Assembly: GCA_016190785.1 (NCBI GenBank)
Contig: JACPPX010000146.1
Coordinates: forward strand, 1 to 7,387
DNA from: Chloroflexota bacterium
GTDB lineage: Bacteria > Chloroflexota > Anaerolineae > UBA7937 > JACPPX01
Reading direction: 5' to 3'
DNA: 7,387 nucleotides
A program made the position numbers and the translations under genes. The notes under the pieces are model-generated. The model was not told the origin of the DNA. It saw only the letters and a program-made list of their open reading frames with translations, and did not search any database. Of this stretch, positions 1-4,752 are shown piece after piece; the stretch's first letter is position 1, and the number at the start of each line of letters is the position of its first letter.

Positions 1-7
1 ATATAAA

Positions 8-35
8 ATTATATCAGTAACTCGTCTATTGTCAA
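8..35 (-). promoter_or_regulatory. Consensus sigma70-type promoter firing leftward off the window
   Basis: Read on the minus strand there is a perfect -35 box TTGACA (plus 30-35), a 16-bp spacer and a perfect -10 box TATAAT (plus 8-13). Transcription would start close to position 1 and run left out of the window, so it must serve a gene that is not visible. It lies beyond the terminator of the cytochrome operon, so it starts a separate unit. The surrounding 150 bp is AT-rich compared with the coding DNA, as expected for a promoter region. Box matches are seen directly; activity is inferred. Confidence 0.7.
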
Positions 36-69
36 CACCCTAACAACTTTCTAACTAAAAATTCCTTTG

Positions 70-101
70 GAATCAATAGTACTTTCTGGCGGTATTGATT
101 C
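70..101. promoter_or_regulatory. 9-bp inverted repeat upstream of the leftward promoter
   Basis: GAATCAATA (70-78) and TATTGATTC (93-101) are perfect inverted arms separated by 14 bp. The centre-to-centre distance of the arms is 23 bp, about two helical turns. The pair lies about 35 bp upstream of the leftward -35 box, a position suited to a dimeric activator or to an operator. It is not followed by a T-run, so it is not an obvious terminator. A regulator-binding role is inference only. Confidence 0.35.
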
Positions 102-170
102 TGGGGCAAGTCGGAGACGGTTCTAGTTTCCTATAAATAGGATTACGAGGCTTGCAGGTTGGTGGTTTCC

Positions 171-239
171 AAATGCAAAATGGCCGGGCTTTACCCCGGC
201 GTCGCTGCGCAAGTAGAGAGGTTATTGAGGCTGGAGGCT
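171..239 (-). repeat. Direct repeat copy 1: cytochrome c tail plus terminator-like hairpin
   Basis: This block matches 342-412 (the real end of the cytochrome c gene and its terminator). Shared parts are AAATGCAAAA followed by GGCCGGG (17 of 18 bases), the hairpin position, the GCAAGTA segment, and the 18 bases ending the gene (15 of 18 identical). On the minus strand 222-239 reads Ser-Leu-Gln-Pro-Gln-stop, identical to the last residues of the cytochrome c. The two blocks are 69 and 71 bp long and lie in the same orientation, as after a tandem duplication. Confidence 0.6.
183..200 (-). terminator. Terminator-like hairpin in the duplicated block
   Basis: A GCCGGG / CCCGGC stem with a 6-nt loop is followed on the minus strand by CATTTTGCATTT. 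This is the same design as the cytochrome operon terminator at 351-374, but with a shorter stem. It may act as a back-up terminator for leftward transcripts, or may simply be a leftover of the duplication. The T-stretch is short, so termination strength is uncertain. Confidence 0.5.
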
Positions 240-275
240 GGATGCCTTCACGGAGGGAAAGGGAGATTCTTCGTC
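222..275 (-). pseudogene. Possible remnant of a second cytochrome c gene 3' end
   Basis: Read on the minus strand in one frame this stretch gives Asp-Glu-Glu, nine unrelated residues, then Ser-Ser-Leu-Gln-Pro-Gln-stop. The intact cytochrome c gene ends Asp-Glu-Glu, nine residues, Arg-Ser-Leu-Gln-Pro-Gln-stop. Both flanking matches keep the same 173-bp offset, so the alignment is ungapped. The final 18 bases match at 15 positions and the ten bases at 266-275 equal 439-448, but the middle does not match. The ten-base match may instead come from the dispersed repeat at 261-302, which has the same motif. The tail match plus shared terminator is good evidence; the longer gene remnant is weaker. 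Confidence 0.35.
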
Positions 276-302
276 CCGACGCAGTCGGGACTCAGAATGA
301 CA
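261..302. repeat. Dispersed-type intergenic repeat with 8-bp stem
   Basis: GAGATTCTTCG and CTCAGAATGACA frame a perfect hairpin, GTCCCGAC (273-280) and GTCGGGAC (284-291) with a 3-nt loop. This layout resembles a repeat I recall as common between genes in Chloroflexota and some other bacteria. Only one copy is visible here, so membership of a genome-wide family is recollection and not shown by this window. No coding frame is supported across it. Confidence 0.5.
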
Positions 303-311
303 GAACCACCT

Positions 312-334
312 GGCCTGGATTTCAAATCCAGGCC
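312..334. repeat. Perfect 11-bp-arm palindrome
   Basis: GGCCTGGATTT (312-322) and AAATCCAGGCC (324-334) are perfect complements around a single base. It could form a cruciform or a protein-binding site. No T-run follows on either strand, so it is not a convincing intrinsic terminator. It lies just downstream (in minus-strand sense) of the cytochrome operon terminator, with only 16 bp between the two hairpins. Confidence 0.6.
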
Positions 335-341
335 CAGAATT

Positions 342-412
342 AAATGCAAAACGGCCGGGGGGCATCCCGGCCGTGGCTTTTGGCAAGTAAAGGGCTATTG
401 GGGCTGAAGGCT
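342..412 (-). repeat. Direct repeat copy 2: end of the cytochrome c gene and its terminator
   Basis: Partner of the block at 171-239. It overlaps the last residues of the intact cytochrome c gene (395-412) and the terminator hairpin (351-374). See copy 1 for the matched segments. Confidence 0.6.
351..374 (-). terminator. Intrinsic terminator of the cytochrome bc operon
   Basis: ACGGCCGGG and CCCGGCCGT form a perfect 9-bp stem with a 6-nt loop, 20 bp downstream of the cytochrome c stop codon. On the minus strand the stem is followed by TTTGCATTT, a modest T-stretch that includes the last T of the stem. Position, stem strength and lack of any further leftward gene before the next promoter support a terminator for the whole operon. 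Confidence 0.75.
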
Positions 413-1102
413 ACGCAGGAAGGCGATTATCCAGGAGAATTCTTCGTCGGTGAACTTCCCCTCCCAGGCGGGCATTCCCAGGTCGGGCCTCCCCACTTGC
501 AGGAAGGCATAAAGTCCCTCATCGGTCAGGCTCTGGACAAACTCGTTGTCCTGAAGCCGGGGCCCGATGTCCCCTTCCCCGTCGAAGGCATGGCAGACAG
601 CACAGACACTATTAAAGATTCGCCGCCCGGCCACCGCCGGAGGTTCGGGGGTGGGGGTGGGGCAGAATTGGCCCTCCGGGCAGGGGGTGGGAGTGGGGAT
701 CGCCCCGGCAACCTCTGCCCAGCGCGGGGGATCAGCCTGGATGAAGGCGATGAGACTACGGATATCCTCGCTATCCAGCGCCCCGCCCTCTTCCCGCAGC
801 CAAGCCGGCATCGCCCCCCGGCCACGGGAAATTACTTTATACAAGTCTTCGGCCTCAGCGGTGCGGATCTCCTCGCGGTTGAGGGGGGGGGCGATAAACC
901 CTTCCCCCAACTTCCCGTGGCAGGTTACACAGTATTGGGCAAAAAGGGAGATCCCCTTGTTCTCCCTCTGCACCCGCAGCTCCTCCACCGCCTGGGGCTG
1001 GCGGAGGTAAACCTCCCACACCAAATAGGTGGGGAAGAAAATCAGAGTGAAAAACACGAGGAAAAGCCCCATGTACTTATGGCGAATAAAGGGGTCATCC
1101 AT
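395..1102 (-). CDS. Membrane-anchored diheme cytochrome c of the bc complex
   Basis: A 235-residue electron-transfer subunit that would receive electrons from the Rieske protein on the outer face of the membrane. Residues 12-33 form one hydrophobic anchor. The first c-type domain has CVTCH (Cys58, Cys61, His62) with Met98 in GAMPAW as likely sixth ligand. The second has CAVCH (Cys167, Cys170, His171) with Met210 in GMPAW. The two domains look like an internal duplication. They are joined by a Pro-Thr-rich linker (about 136-155) that holds two non-heme cysteines, Cys141 and Cys147. The ATG at 1102 directly precedes the anchor; its ribosome-binding site is weak (GGA, 9 nt upstream). It is last in the operon, 85 bp after Rieske B, and ends in a strong terminator. 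It plays the role of cytochrome c1 or f but is not related to f. Heme ligation follows from the motifs; the partner oxidase is unknown. Confidence 0.9.
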   Translation of the reverse strand: MDDPFIRHKYMGLFLVFFTLIFFPTYLVWEVYLRQPQAVEELRVQRENKGISLFAQYCVTCHGKLGEGFIAPPLNREEIRTAEAEDLYKVISRGRGAMPAWLREEGGALDSEDIRSLIAFIQADPPRWAEVAGAIPTPTPCPEGQFCPTPTPEPPAVAGRRIFNSVCAVCHAFDGEGDIGPRLQDNEFVQSLTDEGLYAFLQVGRPDLGMPAWEGKFTDEEFSWIIAFLRSLQPQ

Positions 1103-1187
1103 AATTTTTCGTCCGCAATTTGCTTACTAATGAAAAGCTGACTTTGCACATTGCCGGGCTGATCCTAGAGCCACCACCAAGACCAAC

Positions 1188-1697
1188 CTAAACCGAGGTT
1201 GCCTGGGAGGGATCATAGGCCGAGCGCTGGGTAATCTCCCCGGTGTTCACCCAGATCTCGCTGCCGCGGATTTCGATAGCCATCAGATCCAAGGGTCGGG
1301 GGGCCGGCCCACCTAGTACTTCTCCCTTACGATTGTAGAGGGAGGAGTGGCAGGGGCAGTGAAATTGGTCCTCCTCAAAGTTCCAGGGGACCACACACCC
1401 CAGATGGGGGCACTTGCGGTACATAGCGAGGAGCCCATCTTCGATGTGGGAGAGGTAGAAACGAGCATCGCGGAAGTAGAGGGGCACGGCATTCACCGGC
1501 AGTTGACCGAGGATTTCGTCCAGGGTGCCGATATTTACTTCCCCCCCGAAGGCCCCGGCCTTGAGTTTGGGCCAGAAGAAAACCAGCATCGCCCCCCCGA
1601 TCTCTGCCGTGGCCAGGGCGGTGGCGGCCCAGAAGCCCCAGCGCAAAAACTCGCGGCGGGAGAATATTCCGGTCTCTTGAGCCTTAGTCTCCGCCAT
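1188..1697 (-). CDS. Rieske 2Fe-2S protein, copy B
   Basis: A 169-residue Rieske subunit that carries electrons from quinol at the cytochrome b Qo site to cytochrome c. The N-terminus has a Tat-like motif SRREFLR (13-19) followed by an uncleaved membrane helix (about 20-43) and the glycine-containing hinge. Cluster ligands are Cys96 and His98 in CPHLGC, and Cys114 and His117 in CPCHS; Cys101 and Cys116 can form the usual disulfide. GGPAPRP (129-135) is the proline loop. Against copy A, about 136 of 169 residues agree with no gaps. Notable differences are Pro97 (Thr in A) and Tyr121 (Phe in A). I place the start at ATG 1697, not at the in-frame TTG at 1706: AAGGTGG lies 9 nt upstream of the ATG but abuts the TTG. 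The ATG also gives the same length as copy A. It lies 54 bp after copy A in the same operon. Confidence 0.93.
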   Translation of the reverse strand: MAETKAQETGIFSRREFLRWGFWAATALATAEIGGAMLVFFWPKLKAGAFGGEVNIGTLDEILGQLPVNAVPLYFRDARFYLSHIEDGLLAMYRKCPHLGCVVPWNFEEDQFHCPCHSSLYNRKGEVLGGPAPRPLDLMAIEIRGSEIWVNTGEITQRSAYDPSQATSV

Positions 1698-1751
1698 CCC
1701 TATCAACCACCTTCATTCACACTCACTCCGCGACCAAACTCCTCGGTCGGC

Positions 1752-2261
1752 CTAAATTGGCACTGCCTGGGAGGGAACATAGGCCGTGCGCTGGCTAATT
1801 TCCCCGGTATCCACCCAGATTTCCCCATTGCGGATATCGATGCCCATCAAGTCCATGGGGCGTGGTGCTGGCCCTCCCTGCCATTCTCCCTTGCGGTTAA
1901 ACAGGGAAGAGTGGCAGGGACAATGAAATTGGTCTTCCTCATAGTTCCAGGGGACTACACATCCCAGGTGAGTGCATTTGCGGTATAGGGCGAGCAATCC
2001 ATCCTCGACATGAGAGAGATAAAATCGAGCCTCGCGGAAATAGAGAGGCACGGCATCCATCGGGAGTTGGGGCAGGATCTCTTCCAGGGTGCCGATATTC
2101 ACTTCGCCTCCGAAGGCTCCGGCCTTGAGTTTGGGCCAGAAGAAGACCAGAGCCGCTCCCCCGATCTCTGCCGCGGCCAGGGCGGTGGCCGCCCAGAAGC
2201 CCAGGCGCAAAAACTCTCGCCGATTAAAAAGTCCGATCTCTTGGGTTGCAGCCTCTGCCAT
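1752..2261 (-). CDS. Rieske 2Fe-2S protein, copy A
   Basis: A 169-residue Rieske subunit of the bc complex. NRREFLR (13-19) is Tat-like and precedes one membrane helix (about 20-43), so the folded cluster domain is expected to be exported by Tat and stay anchored. Cluster ligands are Cys96 and His98 in CTHLGC and Cys114 and His117 in CPCHS; Cys101 and Cys116 form the expected disulfide pair. Ser119 occupies the conserved hydrogen-bonding serine position, but the neighbouring conserved tyrosine is Phe121. GGPAPRP (129-135) is the proline loop. The gene follows the subunit IV-like gene by 17 bp, with AAAGGGTG serving as ribosome-binding site. It is the first of two tandem copies; which one docks to the complex in the cell cannot be told from sequence. 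Confidence 0.94.
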   Translation of the reverse strand: MAEAATQEIGLFNRREFLRLGFWAATALAAAEIGGAALVFFWPKLKAGAFGGEVNIGTLEEILPQLPMDAVPLYFREARFYLSHVEDGLLALYRKCTHLGCVVPWNYEEDQFHCPCHSSLFNRKGEWQGGPAPRPMDLMGIDIRNGEIWVDTGEISQRTAYVPSQAVPI

Positions 2262-2278
2262 TTCTAATTCACCCTTTA

Positions 2279-3061
2279 CTAAAACTCGCTCAATGGGTCA
2301 TAACCATGGGGCATATCCCAGGGCAAGAAGAGAGCCTGATTTGGCCCGCGGAAAAGAAAGCCCACCAGCGCGGTCAAAAAATAGACCACCACAAAACCGG
2401 TGAATAAGGCAATTACGATCTCCCGTAAGTTGGCCTGCCAACGCAGCCTCACAATCAAAATCAAAAGGGCGGAGAGTCCAAGCATAATTGCCACCGGAAG
2501 TATCCAACTTCCCACTATATCTGGGACCCCCCAGGTTTTAAGCAACTGGCGCAGCCCACCTGCAGTTCCAGGCACCCCTCCTATTTGGCTGTCGACCAGG
2601 ATAAAAGCCACCAGGATAAGCGTGGTATAGACCGCGGAGAAGATAGTGATCTTCACTCCGTTGGGGGAGGCGAACCAGCGGCCGCTCTCCTTGGTCTCGA
2701 AATCAATATAGGGAATAATGGCCAAGAGAGCAAAGGCTAAGCCGGGGAGCAAAAGCGCGGCCAGAAAGGGGTCCATGTGCAAAAGCAGTTCCTGCAGCCC
2801 CACCAGGTACCAGGGGGCCTTGGAAGGGTTGGGGGTCATGTCCGGGTTGGCCAGTTCTTTGAGGGGGGCATTGCGCAGCACAGAGAAGATGAGCAGCCCT
2901 ATGGTGCAGATCACCGCCGCCAAAAATTCGATGGCCAGAAGATAGGGCCAGACCATGAATTTCTGGATGGGGGCCCCGGGCGGGGGTTTGGCCTCCTCCC
3001 CACGGACGAGAGAGAGGGTTTTTACTTTTCTTTCTTCCAAGGACCCGGCTTCTTCGGCCAT
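2279..3061 (-). CDS. Cytochrome b C-terminal (subunit IV-like) membrane protein
   Basis: A 260-residue quinol-binding half of a split cytochrome b. It completes the Qo site with the b6-like protein encoded just upstream. The Qo loop reads KAPWYLVGLQELL (81-93), where plant subunit IV and mitochondrial cytochrome b have PEWY; Trp84 and Tyr85 are kept but the Glu position is Pro83. Hydrophobic segments are at about 36-62, 98-119, 136-156, 184-206 and 213-237. That is five, against three in b6f subunit IV (about 160 residues). The C-terminus (RGPNQALFLPW, 238-248) matches the tail I recall from bacterial menaquinol:cytochrome c reductases. The first 30 residues are charged and proline-rich, so likely cytosolic. 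The start ATG lies 9 bp after the upstream stop, with AGGAG only 2 nt away, so the two halves are probably translated together. No heme ligands are expected in this half. Confidence 0.92.
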   Translation of the reverse strand: MAEEAGSLEERKVKTLSLVRGEEAKPPPGAPIQKFMVWPYLLAIEFLAAVICTIGLLIFSVLRNAPLKELANPDMTPNPSKAPWYLVGLQELLLHMDPFLAALLLPGLAFALLAIIPYIDFETKESGRWFASPNGVKITIFSAVYTTLILVAFILVDSQIGGVPGTAGGLRQLLKTWGVPDIVGSWILPVAIMLGLSALLILIVRLRWQANLREIVIALFTGFVVVYFLTALVGFLFRGPNQALFLPWDMPHGYDPLSEF

Positions 3062-3070
3062 AGCTCCTAC

Positions 3071-3823
3071 TTAGAGCGGAGTAGATATCCCCCCATCACG
3101 GCGGATGCGCCAGAAGTGGACGGACATTAGCACCGCCGCGACTAAGGGCAGGCCAATTACATGCAACACATAAAAGCGGAGGAGCGAATCCTGGTTGATT
3201 TCTAGGGCCCCAAAGATCAACTGCTTGGCCTGCTCCCCAAAGAAGGGAGTGTACCCCGCGAATCCGAGACCGATGGTTATGGCCCAGATACCTAATTGGT
3301 CCCAAGGGAGGAGGTATCCGGTGTAGCTCATTCCGAAGGTGACGAAGAGAAGAGTTACCCCTATCACCCAGTTGAACTCCCGGGGGGGCTTATAAGCCCC
3401 GGTATAGAAGACGCGCATCATATGCAGGAAGACGCTAAGCACCATACCGTGGGCCGCCCAGCGGTGAAGATTACGCATCAGTTGCCCGAAAGCCACGGTG
3501 GTGGAGAGGGCCTGGATGTCATTATAGGCCCGTTCTACGCTGGGAACATAGTAGAACATGAGGAGAACCCCGGTGATGGTCAGGATCAAGAAAAGCAGGA
3601 AGGAGATGCCTCCCAAGCAGTAGGTGTAGGTGATGCGGATGGCATTGGTCGGGACCTTGACCGGATGGAGGTGGAGAAAAACATTGCCGATGACGATTTG
3701 GGCTTGGTCCTTGCGGTTGTCGGGATAGCCGCTGCGGAAGAAGGATTTCCAGGCCCGGCTGTTGCGGATGCGTCTATTTATTTCACGGGGTAAATCGCGT
3801 AAGGGGACGGGAAGAAAAGCCAT
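3071..3823 (-). CDS. Cytochrome b N-terminal (b6-like) diheme protein
   Basis: A 250-residue membrane subunit carrying the two b hemes of a quinol:cytochrome c oxidoreductase. Helix B has His120 and His134. Helix D has His221 and His236, that is 14 residues between the ligands, the b6-type spacing (13 in mitochondrial cytochrome b). YCLGG (68-72) aligns with the segment of chloroplast b6 that holds Cys35, so Cys69 probably binds a covalent heme ci. LPWDQLG (172-178) is the b6-style version of the PWGQ-type segment. About four membrane helices are visible (near 70-92, 122-141, 152-172, 218-239). A 60-residue charged N-terminal extension containing HLHPVKVP precedes the first helix, as in menaquinol-type complexes. 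AAGGAGG lies 4 nt before the ATG. It is the first gene of the operon, behind its own promoter. The name petB or qcrB would be by analogy only. Confidence 0.94.
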   Translation of the reverse strand: MAFLPVPLRDLPREINRRIRNSRAWKSFFRSGYPDNRKDQAQIVIGNVFLHLHPVKVPTNAIRITYTYCLGGISFLLFLILTITGVLLMFYYVPSVERAYNDIQALSTTVAFGQLMRNLHRWAAHGMVLSVFLHMMRVFYTGAYKPPREFNWVIGVTLLFVTFGMSYTGYLLPWDQLGIWAITIGLGFAGYTPFFGEQAKQLIFGALEINQDSLLRFYVLHVIGLPLVAAVLMSVHFWRIRRDGGISTPL

Positions 3824-3827
3824 CTAT

Positions 3828-3834
3828 CCTCCTT
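3828..3834 (-). promoter_or_regulatory. Strong Shine-Dalgarno for the b6-like gene
   Basis: AAGGAGG on the minus strand, 4 nt before the ATG at 3823, is a near-perfect ribosome-binding site and the strongest in the operon. It fixes the start of the first gene. Confidence 0.85.
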
Positions 3835-3854
3835 CTCCTGGGGAATGCCGATTG

Positions 3855-3864
3855 AGATTAATCT
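3855..3864. promoter_or_regulatory. Small palindrome in the operon leader
   Basis: AGATTAATCT is a perfect 10-bp palindrome in the short untranslated leader between the predicted transcription start (near 3872) and the ribosome-binding site. It sits within a looser inverted repeat (ATTGAGA with TCTCCAAT, one bulge). It could be an operator, but a palindrome of this size also occurs by chance. Confidence 0.2.
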
Positions 3865-3878
3865 TCTCCAATTAGTGC

Positions 3879-3907
3879 ATTATACCACAAATGGAGCCCC
3901 TGTCCAA
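3879..3907 (-). promoter_or_regulatory. Promoter of the cytochrome bc operon
   Basis: On the minus strand TTGGAC (plus 3902-3907) is followed by a 17-bp spacer and a perfect TATAAT (plus 3879-3884). Transcription would start near 3872, giving a leader of about 50 nt before the b6-like ATG. It lies 20 bp after the stop of the ALG5-like gene, so the respiratory operon has its own control and need not be read through from upstream. The -35 box matches the consensus at only four positions or so. Confidence 0.7.
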
Positions 3908-3927
3908 GACGGTTAACTGTTTGCTAT

Positions 3928-4650
3928 CTAAAGATTATAAAGCCCCCGCAGGTCATTGATCCGGATCTTGATCACCTCCCCGAGCATGCCCAGGGAGTCT
4001 TGGAGGGGGCGGACGCGACTGTTGGCCATGTAATACCAATCGATGGGTAACTCCACGATGCGGTAACCGCGCCTCTGGGCAATGAACAGGACCTCCACAT
4101 CGAACCCCCAGCCATCCATGGTCTGATAAGGGAAGATGTCCTGGGCTGCTCTTTGGGAAAAACACTTAAATCCACACTGGGTGTCCTGGATGCCGCGCAC
4201 GGTAAGGAATCGCACCACCCAGTTGAAGATGCGGCCCATTAGATGGCGGTAGGTTGGCTCATGGTAGCGCCTTGCTCCGGGGGCCTCCCGGGAGCCGATA
4301 GCAACATCAACCCCTTGCAGTTGCGGGGGAAGGAAACGGCCCATCTCCTCCACCGGCATGGATAGATCGGCATCGCTCAGGAAACGGTAGGCCCCGCTGG
4401 CGCTGAGCATCCCGGTCTTCACCGCATGGCCCTTACCGCGGTGGGGGAGGCGGAGGAGGTGGAGGGTGGGGAGGCTGTTCTGCATTTCCTCTACAACTTG
4501 CGCCGTGCGGTCGAGGCTCCCGTCGTCGACGACAATGATCTCGCTCTCATATCCCTGGCTAGCCAGATAATCAGCAATTCTACGCAGAGTTTGGGGGAGA
4601 CGCCGCTCCTCATTATAGGCGGGGACAATAACCGAAAGAAAAGGGGCTAT
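3928..4650 (-). CDS. ALG5-like polyprenyl-phosphate glycosyltransferase (GT2), AUA start
   Basis: A 240-residue cytosolic or membrane-associated GT-A enzyme expected to move a sugar from a nucleotide donor to a polyprenyl phosphate. Motifs in order: VIVPAYNEE (7-15), VVDDGS (40-45), a basic GKGHAVK (72-78), the metal-binding DAD (93-95), IGSRE (118-122), DTQCGFK (156-162) and GWGFDVE (180-186). DTQCGFK and the FDVE segment are hallmarks of the dolichyl-phosphate glucosyltransferase (ALG5) branch. No transmembrane segment is evident. The first ATG in frame (4485) would cut off the nucleotide-binding N-terminus. Between an upstream in-frame TGA and VIVPAYNEE there is no ATG, GTG or TTG. An ATA at 4648-4650 sits 8 nt after GGAGGAG and is followed by APFLSVIVPAYNEE, a typical family start, so I use it. 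It stands divergent from the GT-C gene, which suggests a donor-lipid and transferase pair. The sugar is unknown. Confidence 0.85.
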   Translation of the reverse strand: MAPFLSVIVPAYNEERRLPQTLRRIADYLASQGYESEIIVVDDGSLDRTAQVVEEMQNSLPTLHLLRLPHRGKGHAVKTGMLSASGAYRFLSDADLSMPVEEMGRFLPPQLQGVDVAIGSREAPGARRYHEPTYRHLMGRIFNWVVRFLTVRGIQDTQCGFKCFSQRAAQDIFPYQTMDGWGFDVEVLFIAQRRGYRIVELPIDWYYMANSRVRPLQDSLGMLGEVIKIRINDLRGLYNL

Positions 4651-4658
4651 TTTCTTAT

Positions 4659-4665
4659 CTCCTCC
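4659..4665 (-). promoter_or_regulatory. Shine-Dalgarno that points to the AUA start
   Basis: GGAGGAG on the minus strand ends 8 nt before the ATA at 4648-4650. No canonical start codon follows within range in the glycosyltransferase frame. This site is the main argument for the unusual start. Confidence 0.7.
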
Positions 4666-4685
4666 AGGGCTTTTCGGGCTGGTAA

Positions 4686-4714
4686 ATGATAGTCACAAAT
4701 TTCGGCCAGGGCAA
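4686..4714 (-). promoter_or_regulatory. Likely promoter of the ALG5-like gene
   Basis: Minus strand: TTGCCC (plus 4709-4714), a 17-bp spacer, then TATCAT (plus 4686-4691). The predicted transcript would start near 4679, about 14 nt before the Shine-Dalgarno at 4659-4665. This agrees with translation from about 4650 and argues against a longer reading frame further upstream. It partly abuts the divergent promoter at 4722-4750. Confidence 0.5.
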
Positions 4715-4721
4715 ATCGATT

Positions 4722-4750
4722 TTGGCGAGCATGACAAACATGCTTATAAT
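4722..4750 (+). promoter_or_regulatory. Likely promoter of the GT-C gene
   Basis: TTGGCG (4722-4727), a 17-bp spacer and a perfect TATAAT (4745-4750). The predicted start of transcription is near 4757, just inside the reading frame that opens at ATG 4753. If this promoter is the one used, translation must start downstream, most simply at TTG 4789. Confidence 0.5.
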
Positions 4751-4752
4751 CG

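Noticed and set aside
171..374. Repeats near 171-374 as a CRISPR array or IS ends
   Set aside because: There are only two diverged copies without regular spacers, no transposase, and no target-site duplication. Homology to the cytochrome c gene end explains them better.
152..407. Short plus-strand open frames in the left intergenic region
   Set aside because: They run through hairpins, repeats and the operon terminator, have no ribosome-binding sites, and show no recognisable protein features.
344..1141. Long plus-strand open frame opposite the cytochrome c gene
   Set aside because: It is antisense to a gene with two CXXCH sites and an anchor. The translated protein is Pro/Gly-rich with no domain and no ribosome-binding site.
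1698..1751. Possible hairpin (CGACC/GGTCG) between the two Rieske genes as an attenuator
   Set aside because: Only 5-bp arms with an 8-nt loop and no T-run; expected by chance in DNA of this composition.
1347..1988. Plus-strand open frame of 213 codons across both Rieske genes
   Set aside because: It spans antisense of two well-supported genes and the gap between them. Its repeated segments only mirror the Rieske duplication.
3296..3793. Plus-strand open frame opposite the b6-like gene
   Set aside because: Antisense shadow: highly charged composition with no domain, opposite conserved heme-ligand helices.
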